From a virus, in the IMG/VR virus record IMGVR_UViG_3300019889_000020, positions 1 through 49,691 of that record: 49,691 nucleotides of DNA; one strand, written 5' to 3'. Positions 1 to 7,690 of this stretch are shown here, piece by piece. Every line of letters starts with the position of its first letter. The stretch's first letter is position 1. The notes under the pieces were generated by a model. That model did no database searches. It was given only the letters and a program-made list of their open reading frames with translations, and was not told the DNA's origin. Both the position numbers and the translations under genes were made by a program.

Positions 1-76
1 TGGCGTGGCTCCCCTCCCCTGGCGTGGCTCCCCTCCCCTGGCGTGGCTCCCCTCCCCTGGCGTGGCTCCCCTCCCC
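1..76. repeat. 19-bp tandem repeat, four copies
   Basis: Four exact head-to-tail copies of a 19-bp GC-rich unit (TGGCGTGGCTCCCCTCCCC) fill the first 76 bases, then the sequence becomes unique. The array starts at the window edge, so more copies may lie outside. It has no credible coding role: the reading frames through it are low-complexity Pro/Trp/Leu. It could be a terminal or intergenic satellite, or an assembly boundary. Confidence 0.9.
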
Positions 77-159
77 TCCCGATTGGACAAGCCCATTGCC
101 ATGGCCTACCGTCTAGTAGTGGTGGTAACGATCGGACGACGAACGAAGGGGAAACGACA

Positions 160-345
160 ATGGCCATTCATGATGACAACGCAAGGTCCACTCGTGAGCG
201 TATGGGCCTTACCATCGAACGTAGCCTAGCTGTCATCGAACGTCGCATGGATGCATGCTCCGGCCTACGCAACATGCACGCATCCAAGGAATGGGCCAGA
301 TACGTGCATGCATACTTCCTCTTATGTGAACGTAAGGGATCATGA
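160..345 (+). CDS. Small hypothetical protein (61 aa)
   Basis: An open frame of 61 codons begins at an ATG preceded by a good ribosome-binding site (AAGGGG, nine bases upstream). The predicted protein is charged and probably helical (many Arg, Glu and His), with no signal peptide, no membrane segment and no motif I recognise. Longer upstream starts run into the 19-bp tandem repeat and are unlikely. It lies alone, before a perfect hairpin at 371-408 that may end its transcript. Its function is unknown. Confidence 0.5.
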   Translation: MAIHDDNARSTRERMGLTIERSLAVIERRMDACSGLRNMHASKEWARYVHAYFLLCERKGS

Positions 346-370
346 GCAACATCTTGCCTGTCAAGCCCAT

Positions 371-408
371 GAGGGGAATTATCATCATCACCGATGATAA
401 TTCCCCTC
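371..408. terminator. Perfect 16-bp inverted repeat, possible terminator
   Basis: GAGGGGAATTATCATC and its exact reverse complement are separated by a 6-base loop. The hairpin lies 26 bases after the stop of the small gene at 160-345. There is no T-run behind the second arm, so intrinsic termination is uncertain; it could be an RNA-stability element or a protein-binding site. Confidence 0.5.
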
Positions 409-489
409 GTCTCGTTGCAAATTCACATCACGGGGTGGGTCAAATTCCCATCAACAGGTCGGCATGATATCATGCATCCACCGCCCGCC

Positions 490-614
490 CCATGCTGTAC
501 GAACTTTTGGGAAAATTGATCCTGGAACATGTTTCTCTGATAGAGAAGCCAGTCCATGCTGTACGAACTTTTGGGAAAATTGATCCTGGAACATGTTTCT
601 CTGATAGAGAAGCC
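490..614. repeat. Two 61-bp direct repeats, 3 bp apart
   Basis: Positions 490-550 and 554-614 are identical as read by eye and are separated by AGT. Each copy ends in CTCTGATAGAG (535-545 and 599-609), a one-base variant of the dispersed palindrome CTCTA(A/T)TAGAG. A true core copy follows at 642-651. The duplication therefore multiplies the palindrome, giving three closely spaced sites. Confidence 0.9.
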
Positions 615-700
615 CAGGTATCCATTTTTAGGGAATACATATCTAATAGAGAAGATGCATTGAATCGACTGCACAAGCTCAAAAGTGAATTTCCCATTTT

Positions 701-735
701 TCAAAATTCAAAATTCAAAATTCAAAATTCAAAAT
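701..735. repeat. Heptamer array TCAAAAT, five copies
   Basis: Five consecutive TCAAAAT units form an AT-rich, easily melted tract, followed by a degenerate sixth copy. A core copy of the dispersed palindrome (TCTATTAGA, 767-775) lies 30 bases downstream. Arrays of short AT-rich direct repeats occur in replication origins, but also in neutral spacers. Confidence 0.85.
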
Positions 736-773
736 TCAATTTTCAAAAATTTACGTTTCGTAAAAGTCTATTA

Positions 774-808
774 GATTTCCTGTGGCCGCTTCGCGGCGAT
801 TTCCTGTG
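774..808. repeat. Hairpin flanked by 11-bp direct repeats
   Basis: GATTTCCTGTG occurs at 774-784 and again at 798-808. Between them lies exactly GCCGC-TTC-GCGGC (785-797), a tight GC hairpin. The precise abutment looks like a small insertion cassette with duplicated flanks, or a structured binding site. No gene is present. Confidence 0.7.
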
Positions 809-882
809 AAAAGCCTTCAGATCGACTATGATTTTCACACTTTCTGGACTGAAAATGTGCCAGAAATAATCCTCCATTTTGC

Positions 883-911
883 TGAAAAAATCCTGAAAAT
901 GACCGTATACT
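883..911 (+). promoter_or_regulatory. Conserved phage promoter, rightward (virion genes)
   Basis: TGAAAA (883-888), a 17-base spacer and TATACT (906-911), with ATGACCG directly before the -10. The 17 bases at 898-914 recur exactly, inverted, at 42238-42254, and in near-identical form at 42565-42580. The three copies head the three transcription units and point the right way each time. This one drives the virion genes starting at 1027. It may be read by the phage sigma factor at 37703-38269 or by a host sigma-70 factor. Confidence 0.75.
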
Positions 912-1026
912 ATCATAGCAGTGGGCTGTAGCATGCCGTGTGGCACGCCGTGTGGCACAAATCCGGTCCAAAAAACGTGAAACTCGTCAACGTCGGAACG
1001 GTGAAACTCTAATAGAGGCAACCCTT

Positions 1027-1383
1027 ATGATTCATTTTCCGGAAGAGTTTCCTCTGGATGCATTGAGTGTCCTGGGGCCAATCATTCGCTCTGGCGGAAC
1101 TATCACCGATCCCATTGCAGCAGGTGAGGCCGTGCTCACTCTCCAGGGTTATGGGATGGGTCAGTGGCTTGGGACGACCCATACCGTGGGAGCAACTGCA
1201 CCTCCCAATGTGAGTGAACTTGAGCAGGTCGATAGAGCGACGGCATTGGCCGCTCTCGACTCTCTTGAAGAGGGTTCGCACACCGGAGACCCCAATCTGG
1301 TAGGCAAATTTGATCCCAAGCAATTGGGCAAATTCGCATTGCAAATCGCCAAGTTCATCCTCCCATTCCTTATTGGCCTTTAA
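1027..1383 (+). CDS. Hypothetical protein (118 aa)
   Basis: This is the first gene of the long rightward unit. The ATG at 1027 is chosen because GAGG lies eight bases upstream; that GAGG is the end of a perfect copy of the dispersed palindrome (1007-1017). A GTG at 940 would extend the frame by 29 residues but lacks a ribosome-binding site. The protein is acidic in its middle and ends in a hydrophobic helix (ALQIAKFILPFLIGL), which could anchor it in a membrane. I recognise no family. It precedes a secreted protein and a papain-like protease, so a role at the cell envelope is possible. Confidence 0.65.
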   Translation: MIHFPEEFPLDALSVLGPIIRSGGTITDPIAAGEAVLTLQGYGMGQWLGTTHTVGATAPPNVSELEQVDRATALAALDSLEEGSHTGDPNLVGKFDPKQLGKFALQIAKFILPFLIGL

Positions 1384-1407
1384 CACCTCACGCTAACTAA
1401 GGAATTT

Positions 1408-2085
1408 ATGGGAACGCTATCCAAACTCCTAATTTTGGCGGCACTCTCTCTTGGCCAAATTGAAGGCCCGGATAGCGTTCCCACCCACCAAATTGCCACC
1501 GTAACTACCGATGTGGTAGCGGACGGTTATATTTGGTTCGTTTTTCCTATCGAACCAAATACCGAAGCTCTCCAATCCAATCCCAAAGTTTTCCAATTTA
1601 CTGGCAGTCCCGGGGTACATCAAGTTTCTCTAGTGCCATTGAAAGATGGCATTCCCCAAGGGAAATTTTGGAAAACGGTAACCTTTGGCCCAACGGGACC
1701 TATTCCACCTCCGGGACCCACTCCCCCGCCACCTCCTCCAGGGCCAACTCCTCCTCCAGGGCCATTACCTCCGCCCACTCCCATAACGGAACCTGTTCAT
1801 GTCACTTTGATCTATGATATGGATAGGATAGCCACTTCACGGCCGGCGGTAGTAAGCAACTTATCTATTAGAGAAGCTGCCAAGAAATTGAATATCTTTT
1901 GGCGAACTTATGATGATTCGTCATCTGATCTCATTCCGTTGAAGATTCTCCCCACCATTGAAAAAATTGGTGTTCCCGCTCTTGTTATCCAACGTACCAA
2001 TGGAACTGTGATAGATGTTCTTCCCTGCCCAGCCACTCCGAATAGCGTGATTGATCTCTTTAACGTTATTAGAGGTAATCCGTAA
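1408..2085 (+). CDS. Secreted, proline-rich protein with thioredoxin-like C-terminus
   Basis: The start is supported by AAGG five bases before the ATG. The first 20 residues are a signal-peptide-like stretch (KLLILAALSLGQ). Residues 20-95 form a beta-rich domain, about 96-130 a Pro/Gly-rich linker with long runs of prolines, and the rest looks like a thioredoxin fold, with VPALVIQ as a possible cis-proline strand. No CxxC pair is visible, so redox activity is doubtful. It fits an exported structural or host-surface-interacting protein. Signal plus beta domain plus proline linker is a common design in planctomycete secreted proteins. The fold call is tentative. Confidence 0.65.
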   Translation: MGTLSKLLILAALSLGQIEGPDSVPTHQIATVTTDVVADGYIWFVFPIEPNTEALQSNPKVFQFTGSPGVHQVSLVPLKDGIPQGKFWKTVTFGPTGPIPPPGPTPPPPPPGPTPPPGPLPPPTPITEPVHVTLIYDMDRIATSRPAVVSNLSIREAAKKLNIFWRTYDDSSSDLIPLKILPTIEKIGVPALVIQRTNGTVIDVLPCPATPNSVIDLFNVIRGNP

Positions 2086-2090
2086 ATCCT

Positions 2091-2945
2091 ATGGCTAGCG
2101 AACTTGAGACCATTGTTGATCCATACACTGGAGAAACTCGTTATCTTGGTTCGCTGCCAAGTGATCCTCGTTTGGTGGCCGCTTTACCGACATACGTTGG
2201 AGAAATTCTTCCTCCTAGCGAACTAATGGATTTCAATGATTTCTCTCCCGATCTGTTGATCAAAGATCAAAACGGACAGGGAGCGTGTAATGGTTTCGCT
2301 TCCGCAGCGGTGATAGAACAGTCCAGATTTGTTCAGGGAATGGATCACGTTCTGCTCTCAGGTAGCTATGTTTATAGCATTCTCTGTAATGGTCGTGATC
2401 GTGGCAGTAACATTCTTCAAGCATACAAGCTCCTGATTGATCAAGGTGTCGCTCCGGAGTCCCAAGTCCCTTATCTTACGCTTAATCCGAACAAGCTCAC
2501 TGCTGAAGCTCATCGTGACGCCGCCAATTATAAAATGGAATTTGGAGCCGCCTACCAATCTTGGCGGCAAATTGTTAGTGCAGTCTACTTACGCGAGAAT
2601 ATGAATCTGTCAGTTTGTGTCGGACGCCATTTTTCCAATCTCGATAGTGAGGGCGTGGCTGGATTGGATAAGGGTCAAGGCAACCATGCGGTTGCCGTTG
2701 GACTTGGCTTGAAATTCTCGAAGAAATGGGGCTGGCTTGTCCTTATGCGAAACTCCTGGAGTACCAAATGGGGTAACAAGGGAATGTGTTGGTTGGCAGA
2801 AGCTCATATCGAAGCTGGCTCTTACTTTGAGTGTTTCTCTGTTAGAGCCGTCAAGGATGATCCAACGGGCAAAAAGAATCCTCCGGTTGTTATCTTAGAT
2901 AACTTACCTAAGCGAACGACCTGGAAAATGGCATCCGCCGCGTAG
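2091..2945 (+). CDS. Papain-like cysteine protease (C1 family)
   Basis: This 284-residue protein shows the ordered catalytic signature of C1 peptidases: oxyanion Gln63 with nucleophile Cys66 in NGQGACNGFA, His199 in GNHAVAVGLG, and Asn221 in MRNSWSTKWGNKGMCWL, matching the papain NSWG..WG..G block. It has no signal peptide and no long propeptide; about 55 residues precede the core. Its position between a secreted protein and the terminase genes suggests a virion or maturation role, for example prohead processing or host surface digestion. Phage prohead proteases are normally serine proteases, so a papain fold here would be unusual. All catalytic residues are present, so activity is expected. 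Confidence 0.9.
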   Translation: MASELETIVDPYTGETRYLGSLPSDPRLVAALPTYVGEILPPSELMDFNDFSPDLLIKDQNGQGACNGFASAAVIEQSRFVQGMDHVLLSGSYVYSILCNGRDRGSNILQAYKLLIDQGVAPESQVPYLTLNPNKLTAEAHRDAANYKMEFGAAYQSWRQIVSAVYLRENMNLSVCVGRHFSNLDSEGVAGLDKGQGNHAVAVGLGLKFSKKWGWLVLMRNSWSTKWGNKGMCWLAEAHIEAGSYFECFSVRAVKDDPTGKKNPPVVILDNLPKRTTWKMASAA

Positions 2946-2969
2946 TTCTCTATTAGATTCGAGGAGTCG

Positions 2970-3548
2970 ATGGGATTATACGAACGTGAACCTTCTGAAA
3001 CACCTATCAAAAAAGTGCCCTATCCTGATCATCCTAATCGGTGTCAGGCAGTTGGCGGTTCTCATGGTGATCAATGTTTCAACTTAGCAGCTCCGGAATC
3101 GAAATATTGCCTTGCTCACAGTGGTAATTTTGCAGTAGCTCAAACTCAATTGAAGGAATTGAATCTCTATCGTGTAAAAAAGTACGAAAAACGTATTCGC
3201 GAATTCAAAGAGGCGAATGGTGCTCGCGGTCTCGAAGAAGAATTGGCCATCATGAGGATGGTATTGGAAGAAATCCTCCTCAAGTGTGAGAATGAAGGGG
3301 AAATGGGCCTCCTTCTCTATTCCACCAAGATATCGGAGACTGTTCGCGATATCAAAACCCTGGTGTTGTCCGTTGAGCGTCTATCAAGCAAGGCGGGATT
3401 GACCATCGGACGTTCTCAGGGAGTAGTATTGGCAGGTAAGGTGGTCGATATCATCTCTCGTCATGTCACCGATATGGAGGCCCTTAACCGGATTGCTAAT
3501 GATATCGGTGAAGCTTTTGTCATGCCTGATCCTGAAAATGCGGAGTAA
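2970..3548 (+). CDS. Probable small terminase subunit with zinc-finger N-terminus
   Basis: This 192-residue protein lies directly before the large terminase. Residues 25-51 carry a C-x11-C-x10-C-x2-H cluster typical of a small treble-clef zinc finger seen at the start of some phage packaging-associated proteins. The middle and C-terminus are helical and charged, as expected of an oligomerising DNA-recognition subunit. GAGG lies upstream of the ATG, and a copy of the dispersed palindrome (2948-2958) is 11 bases before it. Assignment as terminase small subunit rests mainly on position. Confidence 0.6.
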   Translation: MGLYEREPSETPIKKVPYPDHPNRCQAVGGSHGDQCFNLAAPESKYCLAHSGNFAVAQTQLKELNLYRVKKYEKRIREFKEANGARGLEEELAIMRMVLEEILLKCENEGEMGLLLYSTKISETVRDIKTLVLSVERLSSKAGLTIGRSQGVVLAGKVVDIISRHVTDMEALNRIANDIGEAFVMPDPENAE

Positions 3549-3572
3549 CTCTAATAGAGTTAGTTGATCCTA

Positions 3573-5228
3573 ATGCACTCTATCGAGAAATTGATTACGA
3601 GAAAGATACATGAGGGACTTTCCCGGAAAGCATTAACAAAATGCAGCGAATGGGCCAGTCGATATAGGGTGATGGGTGTTCCTTATCCAGGAAAATGGAC
3701 ATTCGATCATCACCCTTGGCTCCGGGATATGCACGACAGTGATGCCGAAATGAATATCGGCCAAAAAGCAGCCCAAATGGGCTATACCGAAACCGTATTG
3801 AACCGTGTTCTTTTCAATATTGATATGAGGGCGATAGATTGCCTATACCTTCTACCAAGTTGGAAACCCGATGCCACAGACTTTTCGTCGGGCCGTTTTA
3901 AAGCGGCTATTGAACTCTCACCTCATATCTGTGACGTATTTTCTGACGTTTCTAATGTTGGTCATAAGCGTGCTGGTCTGGCTAACCTTTATATTCGTGG
4001 TAGTCATTCCCGATCTCAATTGAAATCTATTCCTGTCGGTCAGATCGTCATTGATGAAAAAGACGAAATGACTCAGGAAAATGTTCCACTGGCATTTGAG
4101 CGTCAAAGTGGCCAAGTTACTCGTGAAACATGGCAAATTAGCACCCCAACAGTTCCAGAATTCGGCATTAACGCTGATTTTATTAGATCGAGTCAAAACC
4201 ATTTCTATTTTACGTGTCCAAGTTGCTCACGTTTCGTTGAACTTGAGTTTCCTGGCTGTTTGGTAGTGACTGCCGATAGCTTAATGGACCCTTCTCTAAA
4301 AGATTCGCATGTAATTTGTCCCCAATGTAAGGCGAAATTGCCCCATGAGACGAAAAAAGAGTGGTTAGGTAACGCTAAGTGGATTGAAAGCTTTTCACAA
4401 CGTGATTGGAAAGGCTGGTATATCAATCAACTGTACTCAATTAACTTGGAACCTTGGAAAATAGCGGAGACGGCTCTCAAAGCTCAAACGAATCCCGCCG
4501 AGGAACATGAATTTTGGAACTCCAAGGGCGGTCTTCCTCATATTGTCACAGGTGCGGGTGTTACAGATGCCGATCTCATAGCTTGTATCTCTAGCTACCG
4601 CCTTTTCGCCAGTTACAATGGTAATCGTGTAGTTACAATGGGCATTGACGTTGGTTATCCTAACTGCCATTACGAAATTGATGAATGGTTACTGCCTCCG
4701 GCGGGAACTGCGATAGTTGATATCAATCAGTATGCTAAGCCTCGGATACTTTCCATTGGAACAGTACCTACTTTTGCTGAAGCCGGTACTCTATTAGAGA
4801 ATTTTCGAGTGAACTTTTGTGTAGTGGACGCCCAACCTGAACGTCGAGCAGCTTTGGAATTTGCTAACAAGTATTATGGTAAAGTTCGCCTCTGTACCTA
4901 TGAGCAAGGTATCACTGGAAAGTCAATTCACACTGATATACATGAGCCCCGAGTGAAAGTTGATCGTACTAGCTGGCTCGATCTCTCCTTAGGACGTTTT
5001 AAGTCGCGAACTATCAGGATTGCTGCTGATATGCCCGAGGAATGGAAATCTCATATCAAAAATCAGGTTAGAGTATATGAAAAAGATAGAGCCGGAAATC
5101 CAACAGGCCGATATATCACCCCCACGGGTGAGGATCATTTCGGGCACGCTCGAAATTACGCTGAAATTGCACTCCCTCTTGCCTGTGAAATGGCCGCACC
5201 CATCAATATTGAAAGTTCAGTCTTCTGA
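3573..5228 (+). CDS. Terminase large subunit (GpA-like)
   Basis: This is the packaging motor ATPase/nuclease that translocates and cuts phage DNA. An N-terminal ATPase region shows QKAAQMGYTE, followed by a Walker B-like IVIDEKDEM and the coupling motif STPT. A zinc ribbon (CPSC and CPQC) follows, then an RNase H-type nuclease beginning at MGIDVG with a later VVDAQPE. This order matches GpA/lambda-type large terminases. A TTG at 3564 would add three residues; the ATG at 3573 follows a perfect palindrome copy (3549-3559) by 13 bases, and neither start has a strong Shine-Dalgarno. Another palindrome copy lies inside the gene (4789-4799), read as LLE. Confidence 0.9.
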   Translation: MHSIEKLITRKIHEGLSRKALTKCSEWASRYRVMGVPYPGKWTFDHHPWLRDMHDSDAEMNIGQKAAQMGYTETVLNRVLFNIDMRAIDCLYLLPSWKPDATDFSSGRFKAAIELSPHICDVFSDVSNVGHKRAGLANLYIRGSHSRSQLKSIPVGQIVIDEKDEMTQENVPLAFERQSGQVTRETWQISTPTVPEFGINADFIRSSQNHFYFTCPSCSRFVELEFPGCLVVTADSLMDPSLKDSHVICPQCKAKLPHETKKEWLGNAKWIESFSQRDWKGWYINQLYSINLEPWKIAETALKAQTNPAEEHEFWNSKGGLPHIVTGAGVTDADLIACISSYRLFASYNGNRVVTMGIDVGYPNCHYEIDEWLLPPAGTAIVDINQYAKPRILSIGTVPTFAEAGTLLENFRVNFCVVDAQPERRAALEFANKYYGKVRLCTYEQGITGKSIHTDIHEPRVKVDRTSWLDLSLGRFKSRTIRIAADMPEEWKSHIKNQVRVYEKDRAGNPTGRYITPTGEDHFGHARNYAEIALPLACEMAAPINIESSVF

Positions 5229-5273
5229 TAATCATCCACATTGCCATACCACTATATCTAATAGAGAAACATA

Positions 5274-7100
5274 ATGCCCGTAAGTGCTGTTCCCAATATT
5301 GAACCGAAAGTTGGCCGAATTTGTGATGTACTACATCCATTTTATCGGCGTTGGGTCAATAGTTGGCGGAAATGGCGACTTACTTATGAGGGCGGTGATG
5401 CATTTATACACAAATATCTTGTTAAATTTTCTAATAGAGAGAACGATAAGGAATTTCAGCAGCGAAAACGTCTCGCTTATTGCCCCGCCTTTGCCAAAGC
5501 AGCCATTTTCGAGATCCGAAATGCCGCTTTTAAGCGATCTGGTGATATCCATCGTGAAGGAGGAACATCTTCCTACCAAAACGCAGTAAATGGCAAGGAT
5601 AATGGAGTTGATCTCGAAGGTTCGGATATGAATTACTTCATGAACATCAAAGTTCTTGAAGAACTTCTACCGATGCAATATGTTGGCATTTTCGTTGATA
5701 TGCCCGCCGATGTTGGCCCTTCTCTATTAGAGGCGAAAGATAAGCGTCCTTATATTTACATTTATCAGGTTGAGGATATCCGTTCGTACACAAAAGACCC
5801 TTATGGCAAGCCTTGGGAATACTCTTCTGTACTTTTGATGGATCATACTTACATTTATGATCATGAAACCAATCTCCCTACCGATGAATGCTCCCGTTAT
5901 CGCTATCTTTATCTGAAAGCTACTGAACAGGGCCAGCGTGTCTTCGTAAAATATTATGATCATCATGGAAGACCAATAGATGCCAATGGTATTTCCGTAG
6001 AGGAAACCTATGAGCAACAAGTTGGCAATTTGCAGAAAATTCCCTTTATCCTTCTTAAGATTAGCCATTCACTGCTCGCTGACGTGGCAAATTACCAAAT
6101 TGCGTACCTTAATTTGGCTTCTGGAGACATTTGGTACGGATCGCGGGCCAATTTCCCGTTTTACATTGAACCATTTGATCCTAAAAGTCAATCACCTTAC
6201 GTTAAACGTACCGGGACTGATGAGTTCGATGCCACTGATCCTGAAACGTCTGTTATTACTACAACAACGTCAGATGAAATCACTGTTGGTCCGACCCGTG
6301 GACGAAGGTACGTTACCGGAACGAATCAACCGGCTTTCATCCATCCCTCGTCGGAGCCTATGAAGGCTTCGATGATGAAACAGGATCAGCTTAAGGCTGA
6401 AATCCGCCAATTGGTCAATTTATCCTTAGCGTCTCTTAATCCGGGGTTTGCCTCAGCGGAGAGTAAAGGTGTCGACGAACATTCCCTCCAAAATGGGCTT
6501 AGTTACCTCGCAACAGTTCTTCAATACGCTGAGAACCGCATTGGTTACTTCTGGTCACTCTATGAGGGAAGTAAGAGTTTCCCTGAAATCCAATACCCTG
6601 AGCAGCATCAATTTCTTTCCCCTGAGCAAATTGACAAAGAGATCAAAACTCTAGTAGAGTTGATCGACAAAACAACCTCGCTTACTTTGAAAAAGCGCTG
6701 CATGAAAGTGATAGCGGAACTGAAAATTGCCGAATATGTCACAATGGTTGAACTCAAGAAAATTTATCAGGAAATTGATAATGCCGATGTCGTTATCGGT
6801 GATGCTCTTAATATCAAGAACGATATTGAAAGTGGCATTGTCTCTCTAGGGACGGCTAGCAAGGCTCGTGGTTATCCTGATGGCGAAGTTGAAAAGGCCG
6901 CCAAAGATCATGCCGATCGTATAGCCAGAGTGATGGTGGCCCAAACTGATGCTCCAACTGATGCTGTTGATGACAAAAAGGCTCGTGGTGTACCTGATCT
7001 ATCTGGTAATCCTGCCAGTGGCCGTGAAGAAAAAGCTGAAGTGAAGGACCCGACCACTAAGACTGAACCAACTGATCCAACTAGAGGTCCTGGTAAATAA
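5274..7100 (+). CDS. Portal protein
   Basis: This 608-residue protein directly follows the terminase. It has the expected size and layout of a siphovirus portal: an N-terminal region, a large alpha/beta core with YIYIYQVEDIRSY and a crown-like helical C-terminal third (from about residue 370), ending in a charged low-complexity tail rich in Lys, Asp and Pro. The portal forms the dodecameric DNA channel at the capsid vertex. The ATG lies seven bases after a palindrome copy whose AGAG probably serves as the ribosome-binding site. Two further copies are inside the gene (5430 and 5722), read as SNRE and LLEA in different frames. Confidence 0.85.
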   Translation: MPVSAVPNIEPKVGRICDVLHPFYRRWVNSWRKWRLTYEGGDAFIHKYLVKFSNRENDKEFQQRKRLAYCPAFAKAAIFEIRNAAFKRSGDIHREGGTSSYQNAVNGKDNGVDLEGSDMNYFMNIKVLEELLPMQYVGIFVDMPADVGPSLLEAKDKRPYIYIYQVEDIRSYTKDPYGKPWEYSSVLLMDHTYIYDHETNLPTDECSRYRYLYLKATEQGQRVFVKYYDHHGRPIDANGISVEETYEQQVGNLQKIPFILLKISHSLLADVANYQIAYLNLASGDIWYGSRANFPFYIEPFDPKSQSPYVKRTGTDEFDATDPETSVITTTTSDEITVGPTRGRRYVTGTNQPAFIHPSSEPMKASMMKQDQLKAEIRQLVNLSLASLNPGFASAESKGVDEHSLQNGLSYLATVLQYAENRIGYFWSLYEGSKSFPEIQYPEQHQFLSPEQIDKEIKTLVELIDKTTSLTLKKRCMKVIAELKIAEYVTMVELKKIYQEIDNADVVIGDALNIKNDIESGIVSLGTASKARGYPDGEVEKAAKDHADRIARVMVAQTDAPTDAVDDKKARGVPDLSGNPASGREEKAEVKDPTTKTEPTDPTRGPGK

Positions 7101-7113
7101 CCAGGGAACATAA

Positions 7114-7659
7114 GTGAATAGCGTCGTTCTTAACGCGGGTGCCGGTTTCGATCCCGAACCTATCGGGTTTGTTGATGTTCTCAAGGTGACTGGACGATTT
7201 TTCGTTCAGATTATTCGCCAAGGGAAGGTGATCTTTGAGGACTTTTTCAACGCCGTTACCAATGAAGGTCTGAACAATATGCTCGGGGTCACCTTTCACG
7301 GTGATACCCAACAGACCGCCTGGTACGCTCTCCTGATCTCCGGAACATCGTTCTCCGCTCTTGCTGCGGGTGACACGATGGCGTCTCATGCCGGTTGGAT
7401 TGAATCGGTCGCTTATGATGAAGCAACTCGCCAACAATGGACTGCCGGGGCAGCCGCCGCCAAATCCATTACAAACGCGGTGGCAATGACATTCACCATT
7501 TCCGCTGACGGAACGGTAATCAAGGGTATTGCGATTTGCTCTGATAATACCAAATCCGGTACCACTGGTAAGCTCTGGTCTACTGGACTGTTCTCAGGTG
7601 ATCAGACTCTTCTGGACGGTGATCAACTCAAGATGTTGTACACTGTCAATCTCGCCTGA
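7114..7659 (+). CDS. Virion-associated protein, paralogue of the 25996-26571 product
   Basis: The start is GTG after AGGGAACATAA. The 181-residue protein is beta-rich. Its C-terminal two thirds align by eye with the product of 25996-26571: HAGWIESVAYDEATRQQWT versus HSGWTEFTTYDETNRQAWT, and NTKSGTTGKLWSTGL versus NTKGGTTGTLYAQGL. The two copies lie at opposite ends of the virion gene cluster, which suggests related outer-surface or tail-tip proteins with different attachment domains. No enzyme motif is visible. The exact role is unknown. Confidence 0.75.
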   Translation: MNSVVLNAGAGFDPEPIGFVDVLKVTGRFFVQIIRQGKVIFEDFFNAVTNEGLNNMLGVTFHGDTQQTAWYALLISGTSFSALAAGDTMASHAGWIESVAYDEATRQQWTAGAAAAKSITNAVAMTFTISADGTVIKGIAICSDNTKSGTTGKLWSTGLFSGDQTLLDGDQLKMLYTVNLA

Positions 7660-7690
7660 TCGTTTCTCTATTAGAGTCGAGTAGGAACCT

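Larger units (their letters stand above)
409..882. other. Mostly non-coding block with repeats, no credible gene
   Basis: About 470 bases without a convincing gene. The only long frames here (492-809 on the plus strand, 423-1021 on the minus strand) run through a duplicated 61-bp unit, a heptamer repeat and a hairpin, and lack clear ribosome-binding sites. The block is AT-rich and dense in repeats just upstream of the rightward promoter at 883-911. That is compatible with an origin or a packaging/recombination site, but nothing proves either. Confidence 0.5.

Noticed and set aside
492-809. Open frame of 105 codons over the direct repeats
   Set aside because: It is read through a duplicated 61-bp unit and a heptamer array, has no ribosome-binding site, and the product has no protein-like pattern.
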